64,000 nt of DNA from Pseudomonas sp. LS-2 (GTDB taxonomy: Bacteria; Pseudomonadota; Gammaproteobacteria; Pseudomonadales; Pseudomonadaceae). The stretch is taken from contig NZ_QXTJ01000039.1 of the NCBI RefSeq assembly GCF_003605735.1, positions 853,265 through 917,264 of the forward strand, in the 5' to 3' direction. Below, one piece after another: positions 42,093 through 50,779 of this stretch. The first letter of the stretch is position 1, and every line of letters begins with the position of its first letter. The notes under the pieces were generated by a model that ran no database searches, had not been told where the DNA came from, and saw only the letters and a list, made by a program, of their open reading frames with translations. The position numbers and the translations under genes are program-made.

Positions 42093-43901
42093 ATGTCCAA
42101 GAAGATTTTTGTAACTGACACCATCCTGCGCGACGCTCACCAATCGCTGCTGGCGACCCGCATGCGCACCGAGGACATGCTGCCGATCTGCGAAAAGCTC
42201 GACAAGGTCGGCTACTGGTCGCTGGAATGTTGGGGCGGCGCAACCTTCGACGCGTGCGTCCGGTTTTTGAAAGAAGACCCGTGGGAGCGCCTGCGTCAAC
42301 TGCGCGCTGCCCTGCCTAACACGCGCCTGCAAATGCTGCTGCGCGGTCAGAACCTGCTGGGCTACCGCCATTACAGTGACGACGTGGTCAAGGCGTTCGT
42401 CGCCAAGGCGGCGGTCAACGGCATCGACGTGTTCCGTATCTTCGATGCCATGAACGACGTGCGTAACTTGCGCGTGGCCATTGAAGCCGTTAAAGCTTCG
42501 GGCAAACACGCCCAAGGCACCATCGCATACACCACAAGCCCGGTGCACACCATCGAGGCGTTTGTCGCCCAGGCCAAACAGATGGAAGCCATGGGTTGCG
42601 ACTCGGTTGCGATCAAGGACATGGCCGGTCTGCTGACGCCGTACGCCACTGGCGAATTGGTCAAGGCACTGAAATCCGAGCAGTCGCTGCCGGTTTTCAT
42701 CCACTCCCACGACACTGCCGGTCTGGCTGCGATGTGCCAGATGAAGGCGATCGAGAACGGCGCCGATCACATTGACACTGCCATCTCCAGCTTTGCCTGG
42801 GGCACCAGCCATCCGGGCACCGAGTCGATGGTTGCGGGGCTCAAGGGCAGTGAGTTCGATACCGGTCTGGATCTGGAACTGCTGCAAGAAATCGGTCTGT
42901 ACTTCTACGCCGTGCGTAAGAAGTATCACCAGTTCGAGAGCGAATTTACTGCGGTCGACACTCGCGTACAGGTCAATCAGGTGCCGGGCGGGATGATTTC
43001 CAACCTCGCCAACCAGCTCAAAGAGCAAGGCGCGTTGAACCGCATGGGCGAAGTGCTGGCCGAGATCCCTCGCGTACGCAAGGATCTGGGCTACCCGCCG
43101 CTGGTGACCCCGACTTCGCAGATCGTGGGCACCCAGGCGTTCTTCAACGTACTGGCCGGCGAGCGCTACAAGACCATCACCAACGAAGTGAAGCTCTACC
43201 TCACGGGCGGTTACGGCAAGGCGCCGGGACAGGTCGACGAGAAGCTGCGCCGTCAGGCTATCGGCAACGAAGAACTGATCGACGTTCGTCCAGCCGACCT
43301 GTTGAAGCCGGAAATGACCAAGCTGCGCGGTGAAATCGGCGCATTGGCAAAATCCGAAGAAGACGTGCTGACGTACGCCATGTTCCCGGACATTGGTCGC
43401 AAGTTTCTCGAAGAACGAGAAGCCGGCACGCTGTCGCCGGAACCGCTGTTGCCAATTCCCGAGCCCGGCACTGTGGCGAAGGCGGGCGGCGAGGGCGTTC
43501 CGACTGAATTCGTGATCGACGTTCACGGCGAAAGCTACCGCGTGGATATCACCGGTGTCGGGGTGAAGGCCGAGGGCAAGCGCCACTTCTACCTGTCCAT
43601 CGACGGCATGCCGGAGGAAGTGGTGTTCGAGCCGCTCAACGAGTTTGTCGGCGGCGGCATCGGCAAGCGCGCTCAGGCCAGCAAACCAGGCCACGTCAGC
43701 ACCACCATGCCAGGCAATATCGTCGATGTGCTGGTCAAGGAAGGCGATATGGTCAAGGCCGGTCAGGCAGTGCTGATCACCGAGGCGATGAAGATGGAAA
43801 CCGAGGTTCAGGCAGCTGTCGCCGGTAAGGTGGTGGCGATCCACGTCGCCAAGGGTGACCGCGTGAACCCCGGCGAAATTCTGGTAGAGATCGAAGGCTG
43901 A
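42093..43901 (+). CDS. pycB: Pyruvate carboxylase subunit B (OadA-like carboxyltransferase with biotin carrier)
   Basis: A 602-residue protein. The carboxyltransferase TIM barrel (residues 1-300) starts FVTDTILRDAHQSLLATRMRT and contains FRIFDAMND, the IKDMAGLL lysine and the metal-binding HSHDTAG. The PYC_OADA middle domain follows. The C-terminal biotinyl domain carries EAMKMET, whose central lysine is the biotin site. Together with PycA it makes oxaloacetate from pyruvate and bicarbonate. Such genes are often annotated oadA, but no OadB/OadG sodium-pump subunits are present here. It follows pycA by 11 bp with GAGGAA as RBS. Confidence 0.93.
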   Translation: MSKKIFVTDTILRDAHQSLLATRMRTEDMLPICEKLDKVGYWSLECWGGATFDACVRFLKEDPWERLRQLRAALPNTRLQMLLRGQNLLGYRHYSDDVVKAFVAKAAVNGIDVFRIFDAMNDVRNLRVAIEAVKASGKHAQGTIAYTTSPVHTIEAFVAQAKQMEAMGCDSVAIKDMAGLLTPYATGELVKALKSEQSLPVFIHSHDTAGLAAMCQMKAIENGADHIDTAISSFAWGTSHPGTESMVAGLKGSEFDTGLDLELLQEIGLYFYAVRKKYHQFESEFTAVDTRVQVNQVPGGMISNLANQLKEQGALNRMGEVLAEIPRVRKDLGYPPLVTPTSQIVGTQAFFNVLAGERYKTITNEVKLYLTGGYGKAPGQVDEKLRRQAIGNEELIDVRPADLLKPEMTKLRGEIGALAKSEEDVLTYAMFPDIGRKFLEEREAGTLSPEPLLPIPEPGTVAKAGGEGVPTEFVIDVHGESYRVDITGVGVKAEGKRHFYLSIDGMPEEVVFEPLNEFVGGGIGKRAQASKPGHVSTTMPGNIVDVLVKEGDMVKAGQAVLITEAMKMETEVQAAVAGKVVAIHVAKGDRVNPGEILVEIEG

Positions 43902-43967
43902 TCGCGACGCCTCAAAGATAAACAGCCTCCCGCGCACAGACGCGGGGATGGCTGACGGTTAACCTCT

Positions 43968-43996
43968 GGGGGAGCTCTCGTGGCTCCTCTTTTTTT
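43968..43996 (+). terminator. Rho-independent terminator after pycB
   Basis: Stem GGGGAGC / GCTCCTC (with a G-U pair), a 7-base loop and a following run of seven Ts. It ends the pycAB transcript. Confidence 0.88.
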
Positions 43997-44049
43997 GTCT
44001 GCGATTCAGTGATGCGCAGAGATGCCCAGATCCAGACCGGCCTCGGCCA

Positions 44050-44727
44050 TCAAACTGTCGCGATCCGGATTTGCTCCAGCGTCTTGAGCTGTTTCCCATC
44101 AGCGAAGTTGTCCACAGCCAGCCAGGCGGCGAAAGCCCTCTGTCGCTCAGGCCATTCGCTGTCCAGGATCGAGAACCAGGCTGTGTTGCGGTTCTTGCCC
44201 TTGACCACCATGTGCTGGCGGAAGGTGCCCTCGAAGCTGAAACCGAAGCGTTCGGCGGCGCGCATGGAGCGGGCATTGTCCGCATTGCACTTCCATTCCA
44301 GGCGACGGTTGCCCAGCGCGAAGGATTCCTGTGCGAGCAGGTAAACCGCCTCGGTGCTCTTGGGTGTGCGCTGCATTGAGGCGCCAAAGGTCACGTGGCC
44401 GATCTCGACGCGCCCCTGACTCGGAACGATGGACATCAGGCTGAGAAAGCCATCCAGCACGCCGGTCTCTTGATCCACCACGGTGTAGAACCATGGGTCG
44501 GTCGAGGCTTCCAGGCCCGCCAGGTAGTCATCGAAGGCGCTGCGTTCGGTGAAGGGGCCGACGGCCAGGTAATCCCAGAGTTTCGGGTCGGCGCCGGGGC
44601 CCTCAAGCGCTGCCCAAAGACCGTCCGCGTGACGGGCAGCATTGAGTTTCTCCAGACGGATGAAGCGTCCGTTCAGGGTTCGGGTGTCCGGCAGCGCTGC
44701 CGATTGCCAATGTTCAAGATTCGACAT
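44050..44727 (-). CDS. GNAT N-acetyltransferase (RimJ/RimL type)
   Basis: A 225-residue Acetyltransf_3 protein. It starts with the RTLNGRFIRLEKLNAARHADGLWAAL pattern seen in RimL-like acetyltransferases. Later it has EIGHVTFGASMQRTPKSTEAVYLL and the C-terminal KCNADNARSMRAAERFGFSFEGTFRQHMVVKG, which gives the CoA-side fold and substrate loop. The substrate may be a protein N-terminus or a small amine. It lies 15 bp downstream of a second GNAT gene, so the two are probably co-transcribed. Confidence 0.87.
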   Translation of the reverse strand: MSNLEHWQSAALPDTRTLNGRFIRLEKLNAARHADGLWAALEGPGADPKLWDYLAVGPFTERSAFDDYLAGLEASTDPWFYTVVDQETGVLDGFLSLMSIVPSQGRVEIGHVTFGASMQRTPKSTEAVYLLAQESFALGNRRLEWKCNADNARSMRAAERFGFSFEGTFRQHMVVKGKNRNTAWFSILDSEWPERQRAFAAWLAVDNFADGKQLKTLEQIRIATV

Positions 44728-44742
44728 GTTCGGATTCCAGTC

Positions 44743-45189
44743 TTACAACGGTTTGCGGAATTGGATGAAGCCCGGTCGTTCGGCGATGCGCTCATACAAC
44801 TGAATGGCCGTGGCATTGGTTTCGTGAGTCAGCCAGTGGACCTTGTCGGCGCCACCGTTTTTAGCCGCGACGTACACGTACTCGATCAGCTTGCGACCGA
44901 CGCCAGTGCCGCGTTGCTCAGGGACGACCAGCAAATCCTGCAAATAGCAGGCGTAATCGATGCTCCAGTTCGAGCGATGAAAGATGAAATGCACCATCCC
45001 GACTGCCTTGCCGTCCTCCCAGGCGAGGGCGGCGTTGGTGGGTTCGTTGCTGTCGAGAAAACGCTGCCAGGTGCTCGCGGTCACTGCATCGGATAATTCG
45101 GTCTTGTAGAAGGTCAGGTAAGCCTTCCACAGCGGGAGCCACGCGTCGTGATCTTCGGCGGTGACAGGGCGAATCTGTACATTTGACAC
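44743..45189 (-). CDS. GNAT N-acetyltransferase, short form
   Basis: A 148-residue single GNAT domain. LQDLLVVPEQRGTGVGRKLIEYV is motif A, with the Q/R-x-x-G-x-G/A acetyl-CoA loop, and THETNATAIQLYERIAERPGFIQF is motif B. An AAGGAG lies upstream of the ATG. Substrate unknown. It is the first gene of a pair with the RimL-like gene and is divergent from the MocR regulator across 205 bp. That regulator may control the pair. Confidence 0.87.
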   Translation of the reverse strand: MSNVQIRPVTAEDHDAWLPLWKAYLTFYKTELSDAVTASTWQRFLDSNEPTNAALAWEDGKAVGMVHFIFHRSNWSIDYACYLQDLLVVPEQRGTGVGRKLIEYVYVAAKNGGADKVHWLTHETNATAIQLYERIAERPGFIQFRKPL

Positions 45190-45394
45190 GGGTTTCTCCT
45201 TGGTTCATGGAGCGAACGATTACGGATCGTAGCGCCCCGGATTGCATGGCATCCAACGATTCGAGCCGACGATGTCTGCATCCCATAGAAAGCGGAGCCA
45301 GGAATGAGATTTTCCTTGGCGACTGAATCAATCCTAGGCAGCCTAATGGTCTGTTGTAAGAACCAATAACGATCAATTTCGTAGGGCCAATCGA

Positions 45395-46942
45395 ATGCCT
45401 GCTTCCGCGCCTGCCTTGACCTTCGACTTCGCCGGAATCGCGCTGGACCGACGCCATGGGCTGAGTCGTCAGCTCTATCAGGCGTTGCGCCAGCGAATCC
45501 TCGACGGGCGTCTGCTCAGTGGCACGCGTTTGCCAGCCAGCCGGGATCTGGCGATTTCCCTGTCGATCTCCCGCAACAGCGTAATGCGCGCCTACGATCA
45601 GCTGTATGCCGAAGGCTTCACTGAAGGACGGATCGGGGACGGCACTTACGTTGCCCAACTTCCGGATAAACCAAAAGCGCTGAAAAAAGTATCCACAAAA
45701 CTGTCCACAGGGTTATCACCAAGCTTATCAACAGGTTTATCCACAAAATCGCTCATTCAACCTGATGATTTATCCAGTGAAGTTATCCACAGTGCTTCGT
45801 TGGAGCTGCTTGAGCGCCATCATTTGAGTGCTCATAAAACGGGTATGCCGAAAGCGTTCCGCGTCGGTATTCCAGCATTCGATCTCTTTCCTTTTGACGT
45901 TTGGGGCAAGCTCCACGCAGCTTTCTGGCGCAAACCGGGTTTGCATCAGTTGGGCTACGGGGACCCGGCAGGGGAATGGCGGCTCCGTGAACTCATTGCT
46001 GCATATTTGAGAACCTCCCGTGACATGCACTGTGTGCCTGAGCAAATTGTGATCACCAGTGGCGCTCAACAGGCAATTACCCTTTGTGCACAGTTGCTGT
46101 TGAACGCTGGCGACGGGGTGGCGGTTGAAAATCCCGGATACCGTGCGGCCGGCCACGCGTTCGCCGTCGCGGGGGCGAAACTGCATGGAATGCCGGTGGA
46201 CGCGGAGGGGATGCGTTGCCCGGATTCGAGCGACAGCAGTTGTAAACTGGCCTACGTCACGCCCTCTCACCAATACCCCTTGGGCGTGACCATGAGCCTG
46301 GCCAGGCGCCTCGATCTGCTGGCCTGGGCCGAGCGTAATCAAGGCTGGATCGTGGAGGATGATTACGATGGCGAGTACCGCTACAGCGGAGCGCCTTTGT
46401 CGCCGTTGGCTGCGCTGGACCGGCATGGGCGCGTTCTGTATGTCGGGACGTTCGCCAAGGTGGCGTTTCCGGCGTTGCGTCTTGGGTATCTGGTGTTGCC
46501 GCGCAATCTGGTCAAGCCTTTCAGTCAGCGACGGGCCGTGGACATGCGTCACTCGGAGATTGGCACTCAGGCGGTCATGGCCGAGTTCATCGCGGCGGGG
46601 CACTTTCAGCGGCATATCCGGCGCATGCGTCGCGCGGCATTGAGTCGACGCGATGCGCTACTCGCCGGGTGGCCAGAAGATCTGCGCGGCTGCAGTCCGA
46701 TGCCCAGACCGCTGGCGGGGCTGCATGTGTCGGTGGAAGTTGACAGCATAGAGCGAGAGCGGGAACTGGTGGCAAAGGCGGAAAGCGTGGGGGTCGAGGT
46801 CGCGCCGTTGAGCGGGTACTGGCTGCCCGAATCGGGCACCCCTGTGGAGAACCGGGCCGGCTTGGTGCTGGGATTTGCGGCGGTGCCGGAGGCGGATATT
46901 GCGTCGGCCCTGGAGAGGTTGCGCCGGGTGTGGCGAGATTGA
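45395..46942 (+). CDS. MocR/PdxR-type regulator (GntR HTH fused to class I aminotransferase)
   Basis: A 515-residue chimera. The GntR winged HTH lies at residues 20-88 (LSRQLYQALRQRILDGRLLSGTRLPASRDLA) and the PLP-binding aminotransferase-like domain from about 150. TSGAQQAI, NPGYR, EDDYDGEYRY and GTFAK (K355) are the cofactor residues. The linker (90-135) contains five tetrapeptide repeats VSTK-LSTG-LSPS-LSTG-LSTK, encoded by a 12-bp tandem repeat. MocR proteins sense PLP or amino compounds and usually control the divergent gene, here the GNAT pair. The linker repeat with TTA codons is unusual for this genome. Confidence 0.9.
   Translation: MPASAPALTFDFAGIALDRRHGLSRQLYQALRQRILDGRLLSGTRLPASRDLAISLSISRNSVMRAYDQLYAEGFTEGRIGDGTYVAQLPDKPKALKKVSTKLSTGLSPSLSTGLSTKSLIQPDDLSSEVIHSASLELLERHHLSAHKTGMPKAFRVGIPAFDLFPFDVWGKLHAAFWRKPGLHQLGYGDPAGEWRLRELIAAYLRTSRDMHCVPEQIVITSGAQQAITLCAQLLLNAGDGVAVENPGYRAAGHAFAVAGAKLHGMPVDAEGMRCPDSSDSSCKLAYVTPSHQYPLGVTMSLARRLDLLAWAERNQGWIVEDDYDGEYRYSGAPLSPLAALDRHGRVLYVGTFAKVAFPALRLGYLVLPRNLVKPFSQRRAVDMRHSEIGTQAVMAEFIAAGHFQRHIRRMRRAALSRRDALLAGWPEDLRGCSPMPRPLAGLHVSVEVDSIERERELVAKAESVGVEVAPLSGYWLPESGTPVENRAGLVLGFAAVPEADIASALERLRRVWRD
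45689..45791. repeat. 12-bp tandem repeat built from DnaA-box-like 9-mers
   Basis: Five units start at 45689, 45701, 45713, 45725 and 45737, exactly 12 bp apart. They read GTATCCACA, CTGTCCACA, TTATCACCA, TTATCAACA and TTATCCACA. Two more follow at 45770 (TTATCCAGT) and 45783 (TTATCCACA). Two are perfect DnaA boxes and the others match at 7 or 8 of 9 bases. The array encodes the variable linker of the MocR protein. Confidence 0.8.
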
Positions 46943-46972
46943 TCAAAACGGTCTCTCGACCGGAGCTATGTT

Positions 46973-47031
46973 GCAGTCCGGCTTGCCGGCGGTGGGGCTG
47001 TGAGATCGCCACCGCTGGCGAGCCTTGCTGC
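46973..47031. repeat. REPIN, family A (one arm diverged)
   Basis: Left arm GCAGTCCGGCTTGCCGGCGG is consensus. The right arm CGCTGGCGAGCCTTGCTGC has several changes. It lies between the MocR and YeeE/YedE genes. Confidence 0.8.
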
Positions 47032-47121
47032 TACACGTGATTCACTGTCCGGCAGCGCTTAATGCTCAGCATTTACGTGGGTATACTCGCGCCCATTGCA
47101 ACCATTCCCTGAGATACCTTC

Positions 47122-48333
47122 ATGAGCCTTCCTCTTTCTGCGACGCCGGAACGCAAGTTCGGCACGCCGCTGATTGCCTTCATTCTGTTGGTCATCGGCG
47201 CACTCTTTCTCCAGTCCGCTGTGGGCGGCAAACAAGTACTGCTGCTGATCGTCGGTGCGGCGCTGGGTCTGACGCTTTACCACGCGGCGTTCGGCTTCAC
47301 CTCAGCGTGGCGCGTATTCATCAACGAGCGTCGTGGTGCCGGTCTGCGTGCGCAGATGGTGATGCTGGCGATCGCTGTGGTCCTGTTCTTCCCGGCGCTT
47401 GGCGCAGGCACTTTGTTCGGCAATCCGGTGACGGGCCTGGTCGCGCCAGCGGGTGTATCGGTCGTGTTCGGCGCGTTTATCTTCGGTATCGGCATGCAGA
47501 TGGGCGGCGGTTGCGCATCAGGAACGCTGTTCACGGTTGGTGGTGGTAATGCGCGGATGGTCGTGACGTTGCTGTTCTTCATCATCGGTTCGGTGGTGGC
47601 CACCCATCACGCCGATTGGTGGTTCTCGCTGCCGTCGTTTCCGGCTACCTCCATCGTCAAGGTCTTTGGCGTGATGCCCGCGCTGATCATGAGCCTGGCA
47701 CTGTTCGCCATCATCGCTCTGGTCACGATCAAGCTGGAAAAGCGTCGCCATGGCGAGCTGGAAGCGGCCGTTGGCAGCGAGCATGTCGGTCTGCGGCGTT
47801 TCCTGCGCGGCCCGTGGCCGCTGGTGTGGGGCGCCATCGCGCTGGCTTTGCTCAACTATGCGACCTTGGCACTGGCTGGCCGCCCTTGGGGCATCACCTC
47901 GGCGTTCGCCTTGTGGGGCGCGAAAGTGGCGAGCGGTCTGGGCGTTGATGTCGGCAGTTGGGTGTTCTGGCAGAGTCCGGCGAACGCCAAGGCGCTGGCC
48001 GCTCCGGTGTGGGAAGACATCACCACCGTAATGGACATTGGCATCATGCTGGGTGCGGCAGTGGCGGCGGGGCTTGCCGGACGTTTCTCGCCAAGTCTGA
48101 AGATCCCGACGCGTTCCCTAGTCGCGGCGGTGATTGGCGGTCTTTTACTGGGTTACGGTTCGCGCCTGGCCTACGGCTGCAATATCGGTGCATATTTCAG
48201 CGGCATCGCTTCAGGCAGCCTGCATGGCTGGCTTTGGCTGATCGCGGCATTCGCCGGCAATGCGGTGGGTGTGCGTATTCGTCCGTTCTTCTTCGAAGGC
48301 GAGCGCCGTCCGGTTGTCTTGACCGGTTGCTGA
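47122..48333 (+). CDS. YeeE/YedE family sulfur-compound transporter (TsuA-like)
   Basis: A 403-residue membrane protein with about nine or ten helices. Two cysteine-containing family motifs are present: MQMGGGCASGTLFTVGGGN in the first half and RLAYGCNIGAYFSGIASGSLHGW in the second. In the TsuA family these cysteines line the thiosulfate path. The protein has two internally related halves, and the N-terminus is cytoplasmic and polar. It is a single gene flanked by REPINs on both sides. Thiosulfate uptake is the family expectation, not proven here. Confidence 0.87.
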   Translation: MSLPLSATPERKFGTPLIAFILLVIGALFLQSAVGGKQVLLLIVGAALGLTLYHAAFGFTSAWRVFINERRGAGLRAQMVMLAIAVVLFFPALGAGTLFGNPVTGLVAPAGVSVVFGAFIFGIGMQMGGGCASGTLFTVGGGNARMVVTLLFFIIGSVVATHHADWWFSLPSFPATSIVKVFGVMPALIMSLALFAIIALVTIKLEKRRHGELEAAVGSEHVGLRRFLRGPWPLVWGAIALALLNYATLALAGRPWGITSAFALWGAKVASGLGVDVGSWVFWQSPANAKALAAPVWEDITTVMDIGIMLGAAVAAGLAGRFSPSLKIPTRSLVAAVIGGLLLGYGSRLAYGCNIGAYFSGIASGSLHGWLWLIAAFAGNAVGVRIRPFFFEGERRPVVLTGC

Positions 48334-48358
48334 TCAGAAGCTGAACAAATGGTTTGTT

Positions 48359-48418
48359 GCAGTCCGGCTTGCCGGCGGTGGCGCTTGCAGTATCGCTACC
48401 GCCGGCAAACCGGACTGC
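48359..48418. repeat. REPIN, family A
   Basis: Near-perfect inverted pair GCAGTCCGGCTTGCC ... GGCAAACCGGACTGC between the convergent YeeE/YedE and transketolase genes. Confidence 0.87.
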
Positions 48419-48445
48419 TACTAGGGATGGTCCAACTTAGCGGTA

Positions 48446-50539
48446 TTACTTCAGCTGTTCCTTCGCCACCTTGACGATGTTGTCAGTGGTAAATCCGAAC
48501 TTTGCCTGCAACTTGTCGATCGGTGCCGAGGCGCCGAACGTGTTCATCACGATCTTCGCGCCGCTCTGACCGACATACCGATCCCAGCCGACAGGTCCCG
48601 CCTGTTCCACCACCAGGCGCGCAGTCACGCTCGGTGGCAATACGCTGTCGCGATAGGCCTTGTCCTGGTCCTCGAACAATTCCCAACTCGGCATCGACAC
48701 CACGCGTGCAGCAATGCCGTCGGCCTTGAGTTTCTCGAACGCTTCGACGGTCATCCCGACCTCGCTGCCGGTAGCGATCAGGATCACGTCCACTTTGTCT
48801 TTCATGGCGTCGGCCAGCACATAGGCACCCTTGGCAACGTTTTCGGCGCTGGCATATTTCGAGCGGTCCAGCGTTGGCATCGGCTGGCGGGACAGTACAA
48901 GGCAGCTTGGGCGATGAGTCTGCGCCAGCGCGACCTTCCAGGCTTCGGCGGTTTCGTTGGCGTCCCCTGGACGCAACGTCAGCAAGCCGGGCGTGGCACG
49001 AAGCTGCGTGAGGTGCTCGATAGGCTGGTGGGTCGGACCGTCTTCACCGACGCCGATGGAGTCATGGGTGAAGACGAACACGACGGGCAATTCCATGATC
49101 GAGGCCAGGCGAATTGGCGGTTTCATGTAATCGCTGAACACCAGAAACGTTGAGGTGTACGGGCGTATATAGGACAGCGCCAGGCCGTTGGCGATGGAGC
49201 CCATGGCGTGCTCGCGGATACCGAAGTGCAGATTGCGGCCACCGTAGTTGTCGGCTTCGAAGCTGCCAGCCCCTTCAAAGGTCAGGTTGGTTTTGGTGGA
49301 GGGGGAAAGGTCTGCTGATCCTCCGATGAGCCAGGGAATCTGTTGGGCGAAGCCGTTCAGAACCTTGCCACCCGAGGCCCGCGTAGCGATGCCTTTCGCA
49401 TCGGCGTCGAAGCTGACCGCCGTGTTGCGCCATCCCTCTGGCATCTCCCCGGCACGCATTCTCTGAAGTTCATCGGCCAGCGCCGGCTGATCTTTCTCGA
49501 AGCGCGCGAACGTCTCCTGCCAGGCGTCGTAATCACTGCCGCTTCGCTCCAACAGCGCGTCGCGCAGGTGATGGCGGGCTTCTTCCGGCACCAGAAAGCT
49601 GCTGTTTTCGTCCCAGCTATAGGCTTTCTTGGTCAGCTTGATTTCATCTTCACCCAGCGGTTCGCCGTGGGCCGATGCGGTGTTGTGTTTGTTCGGCGAG
49701 CCATAGCCGATCACGCTGTCGACCACGATCAGGGTCGGCGCATCATTGGTCTGCTGGAAGGTCTGGATCGCCTGGGCCAGCGCCGCGGCGTCGTTGGCGT
49801 CTTTCACATGCAGAGTTTTCCAGCCGTAGCCTTCGAAGCGCTTGAGTGGATCGTCGCTGTAGGCCAGTTCCGTGTGGCCTTCGATGCTGATGGTGTTGTT
49901 GTCGTAGATCCAGCAAAGGTTGGACAGTTTAAGGTGACCGGCAAGGGAAGCCGCTTCGGCCGTCACGCCTTCCATCATGTCGCCGTCGCCGCACAATACA
50001 TAGACGTTGTAATCGAACAGTGTCGCGCCTGGTTTGTTGAAATGTTCACCCAGCCAACGCTCGGCCATTGCCATGCCCACGCTGTTGGCGCAGCCCTGAC
50101 CCAGCGGGCCGGTGGTGGTTTCAACGCCAGTGGTCATGCGGTACTCAGGGTGACCGGGGGTCTTGGAGTTCAGTTGGCGAAACTGTTTGATGTCTTCCAG
50201 GCTCACCGCTGGTTTGCCTGAGCGCTTACCGTGCTCGTCGATTTCGACCACGCCTGCCAGATGCAGCAGTGAGTACAGCAGCATCGATGCATGACCTACC
50301 GAGAGCACGAAACGGTCGCGGTTTGGCCAGTCGGGATGTTCAGGGTGATAGCGCAGGAAATTTTTCCACAGTGTATAGCCGACCGGCGCAAGCGCCATGG
50401 GCGTGCCGGGGTGGCCAGAGTTGGCCTTCTGCACGGCATCCATCGCCAGGGTGCGGATGGTGTTGATGGTCAGTTGATCGCGGTCGCTGTGCTGTGGCGC
50501 TGGTCGTTCGGTGGAGTGAGAGGTAGCAGACGAGCTCAT
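48446..50539 (-). CDS. tkt: Transketolase
   Basis: A 697-residue ThDP enzyme exchanging two-carbon units in the pentose phosphate pathway. NSGHPGTPMALAP is the first block, CGDGDMMEGVTAEAASLAGHL the ThDP/Mg motif, and THDSIGVGEDGPTHQP the conserved second-domain segment. DRFVLSVGHASMLLYSLLHL is also diagnostic. The first 22 residues (SSSATSHSTERPAPQHSDRDQ) are a Ser/His-rich extension absent from E. coli TktA. The gene is not next to metK, epd or pgk, where Pseudomonas tktA usually sits, so it may be a paralogue. It is divergent from the bestrophin gene. Confidence 0.93.
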   Translation of the reverse strand: MSSSATSHSTERPAPQHSDRDQLTINTIRTLAMDAVQKANSGHPGTPMALAPVGYTLWKNFLRYHPEHPDWPNRDRFVLSVGHASMLLYSLLHLAGVVEIDEHGKRSGKPAVSLEDIKQFRQLNSKTPGHPEYRMTTGVETTTGPLGQGCANSVGMAMAERWLGEHFNKPGATLFDYNVYVLCGDGDMMEGVTAEAASLAGHLKLSNLCWIYDNNTISIEGHTELAYSDDPLKRFEGYGWKTLHVKDANDAAALAQAIQTFQQTNDAPTLIVVDSVIGYGSPNKHNTASAHGEPLGEDEIKLTKKAYSWDENSSFLVPEEARHHLRDALLERSGSDYDAWQETFARFEKDQPALADELQRMRAGEMPEGWRNTAVSFDADAKGIATRASGGKVLNGFAQQIPWLIGGSADLSPSTKTNLTFEGAGSFEADNYGGRNLHFGIREHAMGSIANGLALSYIRPYTSTFLVFSDYMKPPIRLASIMELPVVFVFTHDSIGVGEDGPTHQPIEHLTQLRATPGLLTLRPGDANETAEAWKVALAQTHRPSCLVLSRQPMPTLDRSKYASAENVAKGAYVLADAMKDKVDVILIATGSEVGMTVEAFEKLKADGIAARVVSMPSWELFEDQDKAYRDSVLPPSVTARLVVEQAGPVGWDRYVGQSGAKIVMNTFGASAPIDKLQAKFGFTTDNIVKVAKEQLK

Positions 50540-50779
50540 TAACTTTCTCCTCGTAACGTGTGGCTGAAGCTTCCAGATAGGTGTTGAGCACGGGGAGGGC
50601 GGGTTCGTTCCATGAATAATCTGTTAGCTGACTGGCGTGCCGTCTCAAAGCATTAACCGATTCAGCAACTCGTCGATCCGGAGGAGTTCTGGCGAACCAT
50701 CTGGTCCATTTGCATTCGAACCCTTGGGGTTTGTGCATGTTGCCGTACCCGATCACTGACTTTTGAACGGGGGTGGCCT

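Noticed and set aside
42006..43937. A 643-codon open frame on the minus strand opposite pycB
   Set aside because: It is a shadow of pycB caused by high GC at third positions. It has no RBS and no recognisable domain, while pycB is certain.
45689..45791. Chromosomal origin of replication
   Set aside because: No dnaA, dnaN, gidA or rpmH genes and no long AT-rich unwinding region are nearby, and the array is inside a coding gene.
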